64,000 nt of DNA from Robiginitalea aurantiaca (lineage in GTDB: Bacteria > Bacteroidota > Bacteroidia > Flavobacteriales > Flavobacteriaceae). Below are positions 44,272 to 54,061 of the stretch, piece after piece. Positions within the stretch are counted from its first letter, which is position 1. The number at the start of each line of letters is the position of its first letter. The stretch lies in the NCBI RefSeq assembly GCF_030380815.1, contig NZ_JAUDUY010000002.1, positions 310,001 through 374,000 on the forward strand. Reading direction: 5' to 3'. Under the pieces are notes generated by a model. It made no database searches, was not told the DNA's origin, and saw nothing but the letters and a program-made list of their open reading frames with translations. Made by a program: the position numbers and the translations under genes.

Positions 44272-44610
44272 ATGAAAAAGGTGGAAGCGATCATCCGAAA
44301 ATCCAAATTCGACGAAGTCAAAAAGGCCTTGCATGCGATTGAAGTCAATTTCTTCAGCTACTGGGACGTTACCGGGGTTGGAAATGAAAAGCAGGGACAT
44401 ATATACAGGGGCATAGCCTATAGCACTTCAGATATCCAAAGGCGTTTCCTGGTCATCGTAGTGTCTGATGACTTCCTCGACCGGACCGTACAAACCCTCC
44501 TGGATTCAGCTTACACCGGAAACGTGGGGGATGGTAAGATCTTTATTTCCGAGGTCCTCGATGTATACAGGATCAGAACAGGGGAAAACGGCCATACCGG
44601 AATTAACTAA
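44272..44610 (+). CDS. P-II family nitrogen regulator (GlnK-type)
   Basis: PII trimers sense 2-oxoglutarate and ATP/ADP and block the ammonium channel when nitrogen is ample. The 112 residues show the start MKKVEAIIRKSKFDEVKKAL, the B-loop TGNVGDGKIF and the C-loop RIRTGE. The T-loop reads GNEKQGHIYRGIAY; it is one residue shorter between the 2-oxoglutarate site and YRG than E. coli GlnB/GlnK, with Glu at the position of Gln39 (or Gln shifted by two). The Tyr equivalent to Tyr51 remains. The amt gene follows 24 bp downstream. Confidence 0.93.
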   Translation: MKKVEAIIRKSKFDEVKKALHAIEVNFFSYWDVTGVGNEKQGHIYRGIAYSTSDIQRRFLVIVVSDDFLDRTVQTLLDSAYTGNVGDGKIFISEVLDVYRIRTGENGHTGIN

Positions 44611-44634
44611 CCAATCGCTCAAAACGCACATTCT

Positions 44635-45879
44635 ATGGATCTTGCCACTTTTACTGCCAACAACGTATGGATGATGGTCTGTACCGCACTGGTATTCTTT
44701 ATGCACTCGGGATTTGCCTTTCTGGAAATCGGGCTCACGCGTCAAAAAAATACGATCAATATCCTTTTCAAGAATATTTTCATAATTACTGTAGGGCTGC
44801 TGATGTATTATGTCTGGGGCTTTAACCTGATGTACCCCGGAGCATTTAATGGGTTCCTGGGGTTTGGTGGTTTTGGACTGGAAACGGATGCCGCAGGAGT
44901 AACCGCCGCCTACGCCAATGGCGGATATACCTATTGGACGGATTTCCTCTTTCAGGGAATGTTCGCAGCCACTGCGGGAACCATTGTATCAGGCGCTGTA
45001 GCCGAACGAATTCGGATTGGCCCCTTTATGATGTTTATCTTCCTTTACGTGGGTATAGTCTATCCTATTGTAGGTTCCTGGCAATGGGGTGGAGGATTTC
45101 TTTCCACATTAGGAAATGAGCATGGCGGGTTCTATGACTTTGCGGGCTCCACGCTCGTACATTCTGTGGGAGGCTGGGGTGCCCTGGTGGCTATTTGGTT
45201 GCTCGGGCCAAGAATTGGAAAATTTGACGAAAACGGCAAATCGAACGCCATTCCGGGACACAATATTCCCCTGGCCACCGCCGGGGTATTGATCCTTTGG
45301 CTGGGATGGTTCGGGTTTAACGGTGGCTCGGTGCTCTCTGCAGATCCGGCCCTGACTTCACTTGTCCTGACGACAACAAGCCTGGCAGCTGCAGCTGGAG
45401 GTGTCGGATCCTTTTTGGTTTCCACCCTGGCATATAAGACATACGACCTCACCATGTTTCTCAATGGCATCCTCGGTGGCCTTGTGGGGATCACGGCAGG
45501 AGCCGACCTGATGTCCCCTAATGAGGCCGTTATAATCGGAATAATCTCAGGGGGAATTATCGTTGGAGGAATTGCGCTGATAGACCGATTGAGAATGGAC
45601 GATCCGGTCGGGGCGGTTACGGTTCACCTCATGTGTGGGATTTGGGGAACACTCGCTGTAGGCCTTTTTGGCGCCAAGGCAGGGATACAGCAATTTCTGT
45701 ATCAACTCGGCGGGATATCCGCCGCTGGTTTATTTTGTGTCGCTTCGGCTTTCACAATTGTTTTTGGACTCAAAAAGATTGTTGGGATTCGGGTAGACCG
45801 GCAGGAAGAATTAGAAGGTCTGGATTTGCATGAACACGGGATGGATTCCTATGCAGATTTCCGGATGAACCAACACTGA
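44635..45879 (+). CDS. amt: Ammonium transporter Amt
   Basis: This trimeric inner-membrane ammonium channel has 414 residues and eleven expected helices. Motifs include NNVWMMVCTALVFFMHSGFAFLE, FQGMFAATAGTIVSGAVAER, GSTLVHSVGGWGALVAIW (with the pore His), VLILWLGWFGFNGGS and GAVTVHLMCGIWGTLAVGL (with the twin His). The cytoplasmic tail is short. It is co-transcribed with the PII gene under the N1/N2 operators. Confidence 0.96.
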   Translation: MDLATFTANNVWMMVCTALVFFMHSGFAFLEIGLTRQKNTINILFKNIFIITVGLLMYYVWGFNLMYPGAFNGFLGFGGFGLETDAAGVTAAYANGGYTYWTDFLFQGMFAATAGTIVSGAVAERIRIGPFMMFIFLYVGIVYPIVGSWQWGGGFLSTLGNEHGGFYDFAGSTLVHSVGGWGALVAIWLLGPRIGKFDENGKSNAIPGHNIPLATAGVLILWLGWFGFNGGSVLSADPALTSLVLTTTSLAAAAGGVGSFLVSTLAYKTYDLTMFLNGILGGLVGITAGADLMSPNEAVIIGIISGGIIVGGIALIDRLRMDDPVGAVTVHLMCGIWGTLAVGLFGAKAGIQQFLYQLGGISAAGLFCVASAFTIVFGLKKIVGIRVDRQEELEGLDLHEHGMDSYADFRMNQH

Positions 45880-45989
45880 CCTCAATTGAGGCCGGGATTG
45901 GCATGAACACGGAACAGGCCCCCATACAGTTTTTCGGAGAAGCCGTCAGCTACCTGAATTAAAGCCCTTGTTTCTGGAGAATCCCTGCG

Positions 45990-46670
45990 TCATTTCTTAA
46001 AGGCTTTGACCCCGGCGCGAATTTCAACATCCAGGTGATTGACCTTAGGTACAAGGGGACAGGAGTACTTCGGATTGTAGGTGCAATACGGATTATAAGC
46101 CTTATTGAAGTCCAGTAGTATAGAATCCCCTCCGGGGATCCTCAAATCGATATATCGCCCGCCTTCATAGGTTTCCTTACCATTGGTCCGATCCGAAAAG
46201 GGCAGGAAGAGATAATCTTCATATCCTTTTTCCAATACGAGGTCGGGGCTCTGATAGACCTCCAGCTGATGTGGTTCCCCTTTTAAGATAAAAGTCAGCA
46301 CTCCATAGACGCGCTCAGAAGCAGCCTCGTCAGTACTTGTTGGCATCTGAAATGGAAGGGCGTCTGGAGTGCGATCCAACCGTGCCACGACTCTGAAGGA
46401 TGTATCGGGCTGATAGAAATCAAGACCGTCAAAGCGCGCTCTGAAGCGATCGGGAAGCGGAGAAATCTCCGGGTCCCTGAAGGAGGCATCAAGGCTATTT
46501 TGAAATGCTGTGATATCGGCTAAAGCGCCGGACCCCTGAGGGACTTCACGGGCACTGGTATCGTGGTACTTTTTCTCCTGCCGGCATCCTGAAAACAGGA
46601 GGGTACAGAGCGTCAGGAGTACGACTGCGCGAACACCACTGTTTGTCCTGAGGTTTGTTTTACCCATCAT
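45990..46670 (-). CDS. DUF1684 lipoprotein
   Basis: About 226 residues from the ATG at 46670 (MMGKTN), where a lipoprotein signal begins (VVLLTLCTLLFSGCRQ; lipobox FSGC). The longer frame to 46811 would run over the promoter of its own gene and the end of the upstream neighbour. DUF1684 features are GVLTFILKGEPHQLEVYQS, FLPFSDRTNGKETYEGGRYIDL, and the tail FNKAYNPYCTYNPKYSCPLVP with NxxC repeats. The function is unknown. Confidence 0.87.
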   Translation of the reverse strand: MMGKTNLRTNSGVRAVVLLTLCTLLFSGCRQEKKYHDTSAREVPQGSGALADITAFQNSLDASFRDPEISPLPDRFRARFDGLDFYQPDTSFRVVARLDRTPDALPFQMPTSTDEAASERVYGVLTFILKGEPHQLEVYQSPDLVLEKGYEDYLFLPFSDRTNGKETYEGGRYIDLRIPGGDSILLDFNKAYNPYCTYNPKYSCPLVPKVNHLDVEIRAGVKAFKK

Positions 46671-46773
46671 TGAAAAAAGGAATTCCTGTGGCACTAAAAA
46701 TAAAAAATTAATGGTATGACATCCGAGAAATTTTGGTGCACGCAATACAGATACCCTTCGATTTACCGGGTGT

Positions 46774-48186
46774 TCACTCAATGGCATACCTGGCTTCTCC
46801 CAGATACTCATCGATTAAGGCGTTGAATTCCGGACTGATCCTCAAAAGCCCTGTGTTCGGGAGTTCGTACAAATGATCGGCATCCGTATAGCCCTTTTTT
46901 AAAAGTGCTTCCAGATAGTAATTTGCCGTCCCAAAATCCCCGTATTTGGCGGTCAGGGAGATGACTTGCAGATAGCTGTTGTAATCAAAAGGAGACGTTA
47001 TGGTTTTCAACATATTCAATAGGATAAGACCATCGTAATCCGGATTTGGCACCTTGGCAGAAAGTGCGATATACTCATCTACAATAGCATTAAGATAGCC
47101 ATCAAGGCGCCTGCCGAGGAGCTTTTCTTCGGCAATTGTACTGTTCTTATACTTTGTGATTTTGCCCATTTGATTATTCCACCAACCCAGGTTGTCAAGA
47201 TTGAAACTAAGCACATCCTCCTCCAGATAAAAAATATAATCTTCAGTCAGGATAAGTTCCTTGAGGCGAACCGCCTCCCATTCGCGTTTCTGATCTTTGT
47301 AGGCTTTGGACTTGCGCACTTCCTTTTCACGTGCCTTAAACCATTCTGTGGCAGTTAACCCTTCGAAAAGTGTCTCACCCTGCTTCGCATAATGATGGGC
47401 CAGACGAAGCTGATTCATAGCTTCCAACTCCATGATCAGGTCTTTGTAATCGGTATATGCAGACTGGATAAGCCCTTCATCCTTGCGGATGGTACCCCGT
47501 TTCATTCCCGTTAGGGTAAAGATTTGCATCCCCAGGTCCAGAAACCTGAGATCCGGCCATTCATGTCCTTCCCCGTGGTAGAGCATAAAGTTTGGCACTT
47601 TTCGTTGGTCGAGTAGTTCTTCTTCGGCCAGTAAGTTCAGATATTGATAATCTGCCCTCCCCATTATACCGACAAAATCAAAGGGTTCTTTAGGATTAAT
47701 AAGCTCGAGGTTCGGAAGACCCGAGGCCACAGACAGAACCCCAGTTACCCCACGAAGCATAGAAGGCACTATGGTGGCCAGCTGGCCACCCGTGTCGTAG
47801 CCGGAAGTGTAAATGCGATTCAAATCGAGGGGAAGCAGATCCTTTAACTTCCCAAGGCTACCGCTTACCGCTAAAATCTTATCGGTCAGGGAAACCGAAT
47901 CACTAAGTGATCTTGAACTGGCCAGGATATATCCGTTTTTATCGGCCAGAGCTTTCAAATAGCGCATTTTCTTTTCAATAGCCCCGTCCATATCACATAG
48001 AAAGAGGATGGGCCATTTTGTGGTGAGCTCAAAATCCTGTGGAAGATAGAGTACGATTTGACGGGCAATGGAGTCATTTATGGGGAGTGAATCCAGGACA
48101 ATGCCCTTTTTTAGTGCTAACTCCTGTGCTGATACGAAGGAAGAGACGCTCCCAAGCAACATTAAGAAAACAAAAAATCCTCTCAT
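46774..48186 (-). CDS. Secreted alpha/beta-hydrolase-like protein with Asp at the nucleophile elbow
   Basis: About 470 residues from the ATG at 48186, with a signal peptide (FFVFLMLLGSVSSFVSAQ). The first half has an alpha/beta-hydrolase outline (RQIVLYLPQDFELTTKWPIL, IYTSGYDTGGQLATIVPS). The elbow reads GYDTG (Asp131) where GxSxG would be expected, and MLYHGEGHEWPD supplies a late His. The second half (about 220-470) is helical, TPR-like in style, without a named family. It may be a poly-ester or peptide hydrolase with an altered nucleophile, or an inactive relative. Confidence 0.65.
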   Translation of the reverse strand: MRGFFVFLMLLGSVSSFVSAQELALKKGIVLDSLPINDSIARQIVLYLPQDFELTTKWPILFLCDMDGAIEKKMRYLKALADKNGYILASSRSLSDSVSLTDKILAVSGSLGKLKDLLPLDLNRIYTSGYDTGGQLATIVPSMLRGVTGVLSVASGLPNLELINPKEPFDFVGIMGRADYQYLNLLAEEELLDQRKVPNFMLYHGEGHEWPDLRFLDLGMQIFTLTGMKRGTIRKDEGLIQSAYTDYKDLIMELEAMNQLRLAHHYAKQGETLFEGLTATEWFKAREKEVRKSKAYKDQKREWEAVRLKELILTEDYIFYLEEDVLSFNLDNLGWWNNQMGKITKYKNSTIAEEKLLGRRLDGYLNAIVDEYIALSAKVPNPDYDGLILLNMLKTITSPFDYNSYLQVISLTAKYGDFGTANYYLEALLKKGYTDADHLYELPNTGLLRISPEFNALIDEYLGEARYAIE

Positions 48187-48316
48187 ATTTCCACTGGCTG
48201 CAAAAATCCGGCCAATTTTTCGATTATAGGGTATCGTCCGAAAAGGCATGCGTATTCTGTGGTTACAAGATACGCAATATTAAAGGGAAGTAAAATCCAA
48301 AAAACATCCCATATAC

Positions 48317-48787
48317 TCATAATACCCGATTTTTCGGAGACTTCATCTTACCCACCGGAGCATTGGAAATAACTTCAGACAGTATGATATGGGTCCGGGT
48401 CTCACCGTACTGAATAAGCTGGTCTATAAAGGTTTCCAGATGGAACTGATCCCTCAAAACCACTTCCATGATAATATTCTCATTTCCGGTAATCCGGTAG
48501 CAGTTGATTACTTCTTCCAAATTTTTAACATGCTCCAGAAAGGGCTTGAGTTTTCCCATAAATGCCCTCAGGGTAATGATGGCTTTTAACTGATACCCCA
48601 GCTTGGTATGTGAAACCTCAGTATTGTAGCCCTTTATAATCCCGTAATCCTCCATCCGCTTTACGCGCTCGGCAACGGCCGGTGGCGTAAGTCCGATTTT
48701 TCTCCCGATTCCAGATAAGGAGGCCCGGGAATTCTTTTGTAAAACGCCCAGGATTTCCCAGTTTAAACCATCTAATTTAAAATCCAA
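48317..48787 (-). CDS. Lrp/AsnC family transcriptional regulator
   Basis: The product has 156 residues. The N-terminal HTH (residues 1-60: LDGLNWEILGVLQKNSRASLS, IGRKIGLTPPAVAERVKRME) is of the AsnC type and the C-terminal RAM ligand domain contains YQLKAIITLRAF and INCYRITGNENIIMEVVLRD. It probably responds to an amino acid. It is divergent from a small four-helix protein gene. Targets are unknown. Confidence 0.93.
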   Translation of the reverse strand: MDFKLDGLNWEILGVLQKNSRASLSGIGRKIGLTPPAVAERVKRMEDYGIIKGYNTEVSHTKLGYQLKAIITLRAFMGKLKPFLEHVKNLEEVINCYRITGNENIIMEVVLRDQFHLETFIDQLIQYGETRTHIILSEVISNAPVGKMKSPKNRVL

Positions 48788-48898
48788 AGTATAAAGTATT
48801 TTCTTCTTATTATATTAAAGCAAATTACGGAATTTTTACTGTTAATATTAAGTATAGCACACGTTCTTCAAAGTAATTTACATAAAAATTTCCAAGAG

Positions 48899-49291
48899 AT
48901 GTCCGCTAAAGGTATTCGCGATCTTCACGTTTATCGAAAGGCCATGGAGTTACAGACCATGAGTCGGGCCATTTCATTTTGCATCGGCAACCGCCAGGAC
49001 GCGCTGCACAGCTCCAGTTCTGATAGCTTAAGAGATCAGATAGCAGATGCCCTGCTCACAGATGCTGTGCTGATTCGCAAGCAGATTGCGTTGGCTGCGA
49101 GCACCCCGTCCTTAAACATCAGAAGGCAGAGCCTGCAGTTTATCAGCATCATGATCCGCAACCTCAACAGCTATTGCAAAGGCCTTGAAATGGATAATGT
49201 ACGGGAACGGGAATACGTCCACCTGATGCAAAAAGAACTGCGCAATTTCAGAAAGTCCTTTAAAGCCTGGCGCAAAAGTTTGTCTTCTTAG
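48899..49291 (+). CDS. Four-helix bundle protein (S23/IVS-like)
   Basis: This 130-residue protein begins DLHVYRKAMELQTMSRA, the pattern of four-helix bundle (S23-type, 23S rRNA intervening-sequence) proteins, which often appear as chromosomal orphans in Bacteroidota. Further helices are DSLRDQIADALLTDAVLI and NIRRQSLQFISIMIRNLN, with a basic end. No rRNA is near. It is convergent with icmF (20 bp apart). Confidence 0.65.
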   Translation: MSAKGIRDLHVYRKAMELQTMSRAISFCIGNRQDALHSSSSDSLRDQIADALLTDAVLIRKQIALAASTPSLNIRRQSLQFISIMIRNLNSYCKGLEMDNVREREYVHLMQKELRNFRKSFKAWRKSLSS

Positions 49292-49311
49292 CCCCCAGGA
49301 CCTTCCTATCA

Positions 49312-52300
49312 TTACATGTTTCTGCGATACTGCCCCCCCACTTCGAAAAGGGCTTGAGTGATCTGCCCCAGGGAACATACCTTGCACACTTCCATCAGCA
49401 CACCGAACATGTTTTCATTATGTATTGCAGCCTGCTTTAATTCCTGAAGTCTTTTTGTCCCTGCTTCTTCGTGCTGTTGATGAACGCGGTTCAGGGTTTC
49501 GATCTGTGACTGCTTTTCGGCTTCAGTAGCCCGTATCACTTCAGCGGGCAATATTGTAGGGGACCCTTTGGAATTAAGAAAGGTATTCACTCCAATAATC
49601 GGGTATTCCCCTGTGTGTTTGAGCATTTCATAGTGCAGGCTTTCATCCTGTATCCGCGATCTCTGGTACATGGTTTCCATGGCACCCAATACCCCGCCCC
49701 TTTCCGTCAGCCGATCAAACTCAAGCAACACCGCCTCTTCTACCAGGTCGGTAAGTTCCTCGATTATGAATGACCCCTGAAGGGGATTTTCATTTTTGGC
49801 CAGGCCCAGTTCCTTGTTAATGATCAGTTGAATGGCCATAGCTCGTCTCACCGACTCCTCCGTTGGCGTGGTAATTGCCTCATCATAGGCATTGGTATGC
49901 AGGGAATTGCAATTGTCGTAAATAGCGTAGAGCGCCTGAAGCGTGGTACGGATATCGTTAAAATCAATTTCCTGAGCGTGAAGACTCCTGCCAGAGGTCT
50001 GTATATGGTATTTCAACATTTGGGCCCTGGGGTCGGCACCGTACTTTTCTTTCATAGCCTTAGCCCAGATTTTTCGGGCTACCCGACCGATTACTGCGTA
50101 TTCCGGGTCAATGCCATTTGAAAAGAAAAAAGAGAGGTTGGGCCCGAATTTATTGATATCCATACCCCGGCTCAGATAGTATTCCACATAGGTAAACCCG
50201 TTGGAAAGCGTAAAGGCCAGTTGGGTGATTGGGTTGGCACCCGCTTCAGCAATATGGTATCCTGAGATGGATACAGAGTAAAAATTACGCACTTCGTGCT
50301 CGATAAAATACTCCTGTACATCTCCCATGAGCCTCAGGGCAAATTCAGTGGAAAAAATACAGGTATTCTGGGCCTGATCCTCTTTGAGGATATCCGCCTG
50401 AACGGTGCCGCGAACACGCTTAAGGGTATCTGCCCGGATTCCTTCATAGACCTCAGCAGGCAACACCTGATCTCCGGTTACACCCAAAAGCATTAGCCCA
50501 AGACCATCATTCCCCTCCGGCAATTCTCCGTTATAAATGGGCTGGGTCATCTTCTTATCACTGAATAGCTGGTCGATTTTAGACTGAACCTTCTTTTCAA
50601 GCCCCTGGGCTTTAATGTATTTCTCACAATTCTGATCGATTGCAGCATTCAGGAAAAATCCGAGCAACATGGGAGCCGGACCATTGATGGTCATACTCAC
50701 AGAGGTTTTCGGATCCGACAGATCAAAACCCGAATATAACTTCTTGGCATCGTCAAGACAGCAGATCGAAACCCCGGCATTCCCGATCTTCCCGTAAATA
50801 TCCGGACGATGTCCGGGATCCTGTCCATAAAGGGTGACCGAATCAAAGGCTGTGGAGAGTCGTTTAGCCGGCATCTCCAGACTGACGTAATGAAATCTCC
50901 GGTTGGTCCGCTCCGGTCCTCCTTCCCCGGCAAACATGCGGGTAGGATCCTCACCTTTGCGTTTAAAAGGATAGAGTCCTGCGGTGTATGGAAATTGGCC
51001 CGGGACATTCTCCTGAAGTGACCAGGCCAGGATTTCACCCCAACTCCTGTAACGGGGCAACGCAACTTTCGGGATCTGCAAATGTGAAAGGGATTCGGTA
51101 TGCGTGTCGATATCGACCGCCTTACCCCTGACCGTAAATGAATAGACCGATTCTTTATAGCGTTTTTTGAGCTCTGGCCAGGCCAGCAAAAGATCCCAAT
51201 AGTGCGGATTCAGGTTTTTAAACTCGGTCTCAAAGCGGGCAATTAACGCAGCTAACATGTCGCGCTCAGCATCCGAACCGATTTTGTCGAGAAACATATC
51301 GGTGTCCAACCCCGTTGGGAGCAGGCCTGCGGAATCCGTTACAGCGGTCCCCGAAAGCACACATATAGACAAGTACAGGCCGTAAAGCCGCTCAGCAACT
51401 TCCACCTGCGTGTCCACCATTTGATCATATCCGCGATTCGTTTCAGAAATCTCGGATAAATACCGGGTACGGGAAGGGGGAATGATAAATATTTTTTCGG
51501 GTTCATCCCCTGAGGCATCTTCCATAGCGGGTGCAGCCCAGGCAATCCCCTTTTTGCTTAAATCAGCCATAACCGCCCTGAAAAGGCGATTCATCCCCGG
51601 ATCGTTAAACTGGGAGGCAATTGTTCCGTAGACCGGAAGGGTTTCCGGGTCGGTTTCCCATAAGCCGTGATTGCGCTGATATTGTTTCTTGACGTCCCGC
51701 AGGGCATCAGCAGCCCCCCGCTTATCGAATTTGTTAATGGCCACCAGATCGGCAAAATCGAGCATGTCAATTTTCTCCAACTGGGTAGCAGCACCAAACT
51801 CAGGGGTCATTACATAGAGCGAAAGGTCTGAATGCTCAAGGATCTCGGTATCGGACTGACCGATTCCGGAAGTCTCCAGGATAATCAGGTCAAAACCAGC
51901 AGCCTGCAAAACACTCACGGCTTCCTTAACGTGTTTGGAAAGTGCCAGGTTGGATTGCCGTGTCGCCAGGGAGCGCATATAGATGTTCGGGTGGTGAATG
52001 GAATTCATCCGGATACGATCTCCCAGTAGCGCCCCTCCTGTTTTACGCTTGGAAGGGTCGACCGAAATAATCCCCAATGTCTTCTCCGGGTGTTCATTGA
52101 TGAACCTTCTGACCAATTCATCCACCAGGCTGCTTTTCCCTGCGCCTCCCGTACCGGTAATTCCCAGGACTGGTGCAACGTGTTCAGGAGCAGGGAAAGA
52201 CTCCTGTACCTGCTGATAGGCCTCAGGCCTGTTTTCCGCCAGGCTTATCAGTCGCGCCAGGGTTGGCACATCTTTTTGCCGAATCAGTTCTTTCAGAGGT

Positions 52301-52767
52301 GATCGGTCCGGTAAGGGCAACTCGGACACGGGGTAATCGGCCGTAGCCACAAGATCATTAATCATCCCCTGTAAACCGAGTTCGCGTCCGTCATCGGGAG
52401 CATAAAGCCGGGTAATGCCGTAAGACATCAGGGCTTCTATTTCTTTAGGGAGGATTACCCCTCCCCCTCCTCCAAAAATCTGGATATGACCGCTATTCTT
52501 CTCCTGCAGCAAGTCGTACATATACCGGAAATACTCATTATGACCCCCCTGATAGGAAGTCATTGCAATGGCATTGGCATCCTCCTGAATCGCACAATCC
52601 ACGACCTCCGCCACGGAGCGGTCATGGCCTAAATGGATGACCTCAACCCCGGTGGTCTGAATAATACGCCTCATGATATTGATGGCTGCATCGTGGCCAT
52701 CAAATAGAGAGGCCGCAGTTACGATGCGAATTTTGTGCTTAGGCTTATAGGGGGTTTGGGCTTTCAT
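49312..52767 (-). CDS. icmF: Fused isobutyryl-CoA mutase with chaperone GTPase
   Basis: This 1151-residue B12 enzyme interconverts isobutyryl- and n-butyryl-CoA (and sometimes pivalyl/isovaleryl-CoA) and includes its G-protein chaperone. The order is: B12-binding domain (1-135; [11 protein letters not shown] with the DxH loop, [10 protein letters not shown]), GTPase (about 195-420; Walker A GTGGAGKS at 205-212, NKFDKRG as the NKxD motif), and the mutase large domain (about 540-1140; [19 protein letters not shown]). The domain order matches IcmF rather than MCM. Substrate-discriminating residues cannot be assigned without an alignment. Valine catabolism is a likely role. Confidence 0.94.
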   Translation of the reverse strand: MKAQTPYKPKHKIRIVTAASLFDGHDAAINIMRRIIQTTGVEVIHLGHDRSVAEVVDCAIQEDANAIAMTSYQGGHNEYFRYMYDLLQEKNSGHIQIFGGGGGVILPKEIEALMSYGITRLYAPDDGRELGLQGMINDLVATADYPVSELPLPDRSPLKELIRQKDVPTLARLISLAENRPEAYQQVQESFPAPEHVAPVLGITGTGGAGKSSLVDELVRRFINEHPEKTLGIISVDPSKRKTGGALLGDRIRMNSIHHPNIYMRSLATRQSNLALSKHVKEAVSVLQAAGFDLIILETSGIGQSDTEILEHSDLSLYVMTPEFGAATQLEKIDMLDFADLVAINKFDKRGAADALRDVKKQYQRNHGLWETDPETLPVYGTIASQFNDPGMNRLFRAVMADLSKKGIAWAAPAMEDASGDEPEKIFIIPPSRTRYLSEISETNRGYDQMVDTQVEVAERLYGLYLSICVLSGTAVTDSAGLLPTGLDTDMFLDKIGSDAERDMLAALIARFETEFKNLNPHYWDLLLAWPELKKRYKESVYSFTVRGKAVDIDTHTESLSHLQIPKVALPRYRSWGEILAWSLQENVPGQFPYTAGLYPFKRKGEDPTRMFAGEGGPERTNRRFHYVSLEMPAKRLSTAFDSVTLYGQDPGHRPDIYGKIGNAGVSICCLDDAKKLYSGFDLSDPKTSVSMTINGPAPMLLGFFLNAAIDQNCEKYIKAQGLEKKVQSKIDQLFSDKKMTQPIYNGELPEGNDGLGLMLLGVTGDQVLPAEVYEGIRADTLKRVRGTVQADILKEDQAQNTCIFSTEFALRLMGDVQEYFIEHEVRNFYSVSISGYHIAEAGANPITQLAFTLSNGFTYVEYYLSRGMDINKFGPNLSFFFSNGIDPEYAVIGRVARKIWAKAMKEKYGADPRAQMLKYHIQTSGRSLHAQEIDFNDIRTTLQALYAIYDNCNSLHTNAYDEAITTPTEESVRRAMAIQLIINKELGLAKNENPLQGSFIIEELTDLVEEAVLLEFDRLTERGGVLGAMETMYQRSRIQDESLHYEMLKHTGEYPIIGVNTFLNSKGSPTILPAEVIRATEAEKQSQIETLNRVHQQHEEAGTKRLQELKQAAIHNENMFGVLMEVCKVCSLGQITQALFEVGGQYRRNM

Positions 52768-53051
52768 GATTCTCGAGAATTAAGCGGACTGCAATTTACC
52801 GAAAATGTAAAAAATCCCTGTCCCTATTCCGGATAATAAATTCTTCAGATGCGAAAGGGGAGGTTTTTTTTCAATTCTGCAATAATTCTCCCGGAATCAT
52901 TTGCATTCGGACAAATCGTAAGCCGCTTCAAAACCCTGCGAATAATAGAATTTCAGACATACTAAAGCCTTGACTTTTAGCGTTATTACTAATGAAAAGG
53001 GTACAATGGTATTTTGCGGAAAGACTTCTATGGAGATTTTACCGCAGACTG

Positions 53052-53059
53052 CAAATTTA
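53052..53059 (-). promoter_or_regulatory. Possible icmF promoter, -7 element
   Basis: The minus strand reads TAAATTTG (TAnnTTTG), 285 bp upstream of the icmF ATG. No -33 TTG is clear, so this is tentative. Confidence 0.3.
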
Positions 53060-53100
53060 CCCCCGATCATTTGAGTTAGTATTTTTGAGTTAGTTAGTTT

Positions 53101-53129
53101 AAAGCCCCGCCTATCCCAAGCGGGGTTTT
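53101..53129 (-). terminator. Terminator-like hairpin after DUF1579-type gene
   Basis: AAAGCCCCGC and GCGGGGTTTT pair across a 9-nt loop, about 20 bp downstream of the stop codon of the gene at 53152-53655. The T-tract is short on both strands (TTT on the minus, TTTT on the plus), so it may be shared or weak. Confidence 0.5.
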
Positions 53130-53151
53130 ACGATTTTTCCAACCCCGAAAC

Positions 53152-53655
53152 TCACTCATTCACTTTTCGATAGTACCCGTCAAATAGAACCTGGCTTACT
53201 TTTCCATCCTCAAGCACCTCCCAGTGCTGCCGAACACTTCCGTCCGGATTTGGGGTCCAGGTAATGCGGTTTACTACCAGCTTCCCTTCTGCATTCTTAA
53301 AAGGCTCCGAAGCGAGCCGCATTTGATTGCCCTCTGGTCCACCTTTTAACTTCAGGACATTACCGCTGCTGTCGACCCAAATTTGTTCCCACTGGTCAAT
53401 GCTGGAATTATAAAAATTAAGACTGGTACCGGTTACGCCGCCTTTTGCACTTTTCCATTGCTCCCTGAGGATACAACCGCCCTGTTCCTTCGTAATTTCA
53501 TTGACCCCGGCTGGAGAACCATCCGCGAGCCGGACTTCCCATTTTCCAAGCCAGAAATCAAATACCCGGTAAGAGGCGTCGCAACACCTGCACTCCTGTT
53601 GTCCCCATACAGACAGGGACATCCAAAATAAGATCCAAAAAATCCTGATTTTCAT
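53152..53655 (-). CDS. Secreted DUF1579-like lipocalin-fold protein
   Basis: This 167-residue protein has a signal peptide (ILFWMSLSVWGQ) and a mature part that begins with a CRCC cluster. The lipocalin-like strands are VFDFWLGKWEVRLADGSPA, CILREQWKSAKGGVTGTSLNFYN and QWEQIWVDSSGNVL, followed by VRQHWEVLEDG. This is the DUF1579-type pattern (homes such as FDFWIGEW). The function is unknown. It is divergent from a 64-residue gene. Confidence 0.78.
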   Translation of the reverse strand: MKIRIFWILFWMSLSVWGQQECRCCDASYRVFDFWLGKWEVRLADGSPAGVNEITKEQGGCILREQWKSAKGGVTGTSLNFYNSSIDQWEQIWVDSSGNVLKLKGGPEGNQMRLASEPFKNAEGKLVVNRITWTPNPDGSVRQHWEVLEDGKVSQVLFDGYYRKVNE

Positions 53656-53840
53656 TCCTTCACTTTATTAAATATACTACAAATGCCTGGAAATTAAGAG
53701 TTATGGATACTTTAAGGAATTGTAATTGAGATGGGGGAATTTTCACCTTTCAGATAACAAAAAAGTTAAATTTTAGACAAATAGCCCAAATTATAGGTAA
53801 ATACACGGGGGGGCGATAATCTAAAGCGCGGTTTTCACCG

Positions 53841-53848
53841 TAAATTTG
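53841..53848 (+). promoter_or_regulatory. Promoter -7 element of 64-aa gene
   Basis: TAAATTTG (TAnnTTTG) lies 18 bp before the ATG at 53867. Confidence 0.5.
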
Positions 53849-53866
53849 TAAGAAACCCAATTCGCC

Positions 53867-54061
53867 ATGGAAAAACAGTATTGTAAAGTGGGATCCATCA
53901 ATCCGATCGGATCAGGTTCACAGGAGTTGCAACTGCTGAGACACCAGCTTCAACATTTCAATCAGAAGGCACTCGAAGCTGCACAGAAAGATTCGCGTTT
54001 AAAGGACTTTTTTGAGCGGAAAGCCCAGAAAATTCAAAAAATGCTTCAGAGATCGCTTTAG
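53867..54061 (+). CDS. Small hypothetical protein, 64 residues
   Basis: This short, basic helical protein ([40 protein letters not shown]) has a promoter -7 element 18 bp upstream. It carries a Cys near the N-terminus ([13 protein letters not shown]). No family is recognised. Its stop codon (54059-54061) overlaps the stop of pyrF on the other strand (54058-54060). Confidence 0.6.
   Translation: MEKQYCKVGSINPIGSGSQELQLLRHQLQHFNQKALEAAQKDSRLKDFFERKAQKIQKMLQRSL

Larger units (their letters stand above)
52768..53151. other. 384-bp gene-free region upstream of icmF
   Basis: No coding sequence or recognised RNA is seen. On the icmF strand there is one TAnnTTTG match (53052-53059), which would give a leader of about 285 nt, and an imperfect hairpin TGCGG(T)AAA...TTTCCGCA near 53015-53046. 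The cobalamin-riboswitch hallmarks were looked for and not found. Two GAGTTAGT copies (53073-53080 and 53087-53094) and a terminator-like stem are at the right end. Confidence 0.5.

Noticed and set aside
45880-45891. CCTCAATTGAGG palindrome after amt
   Set aside because: There is no loop or T-tract, so it is not a terminator; a 12-bp palindrome alone is weak evidence of an operator.
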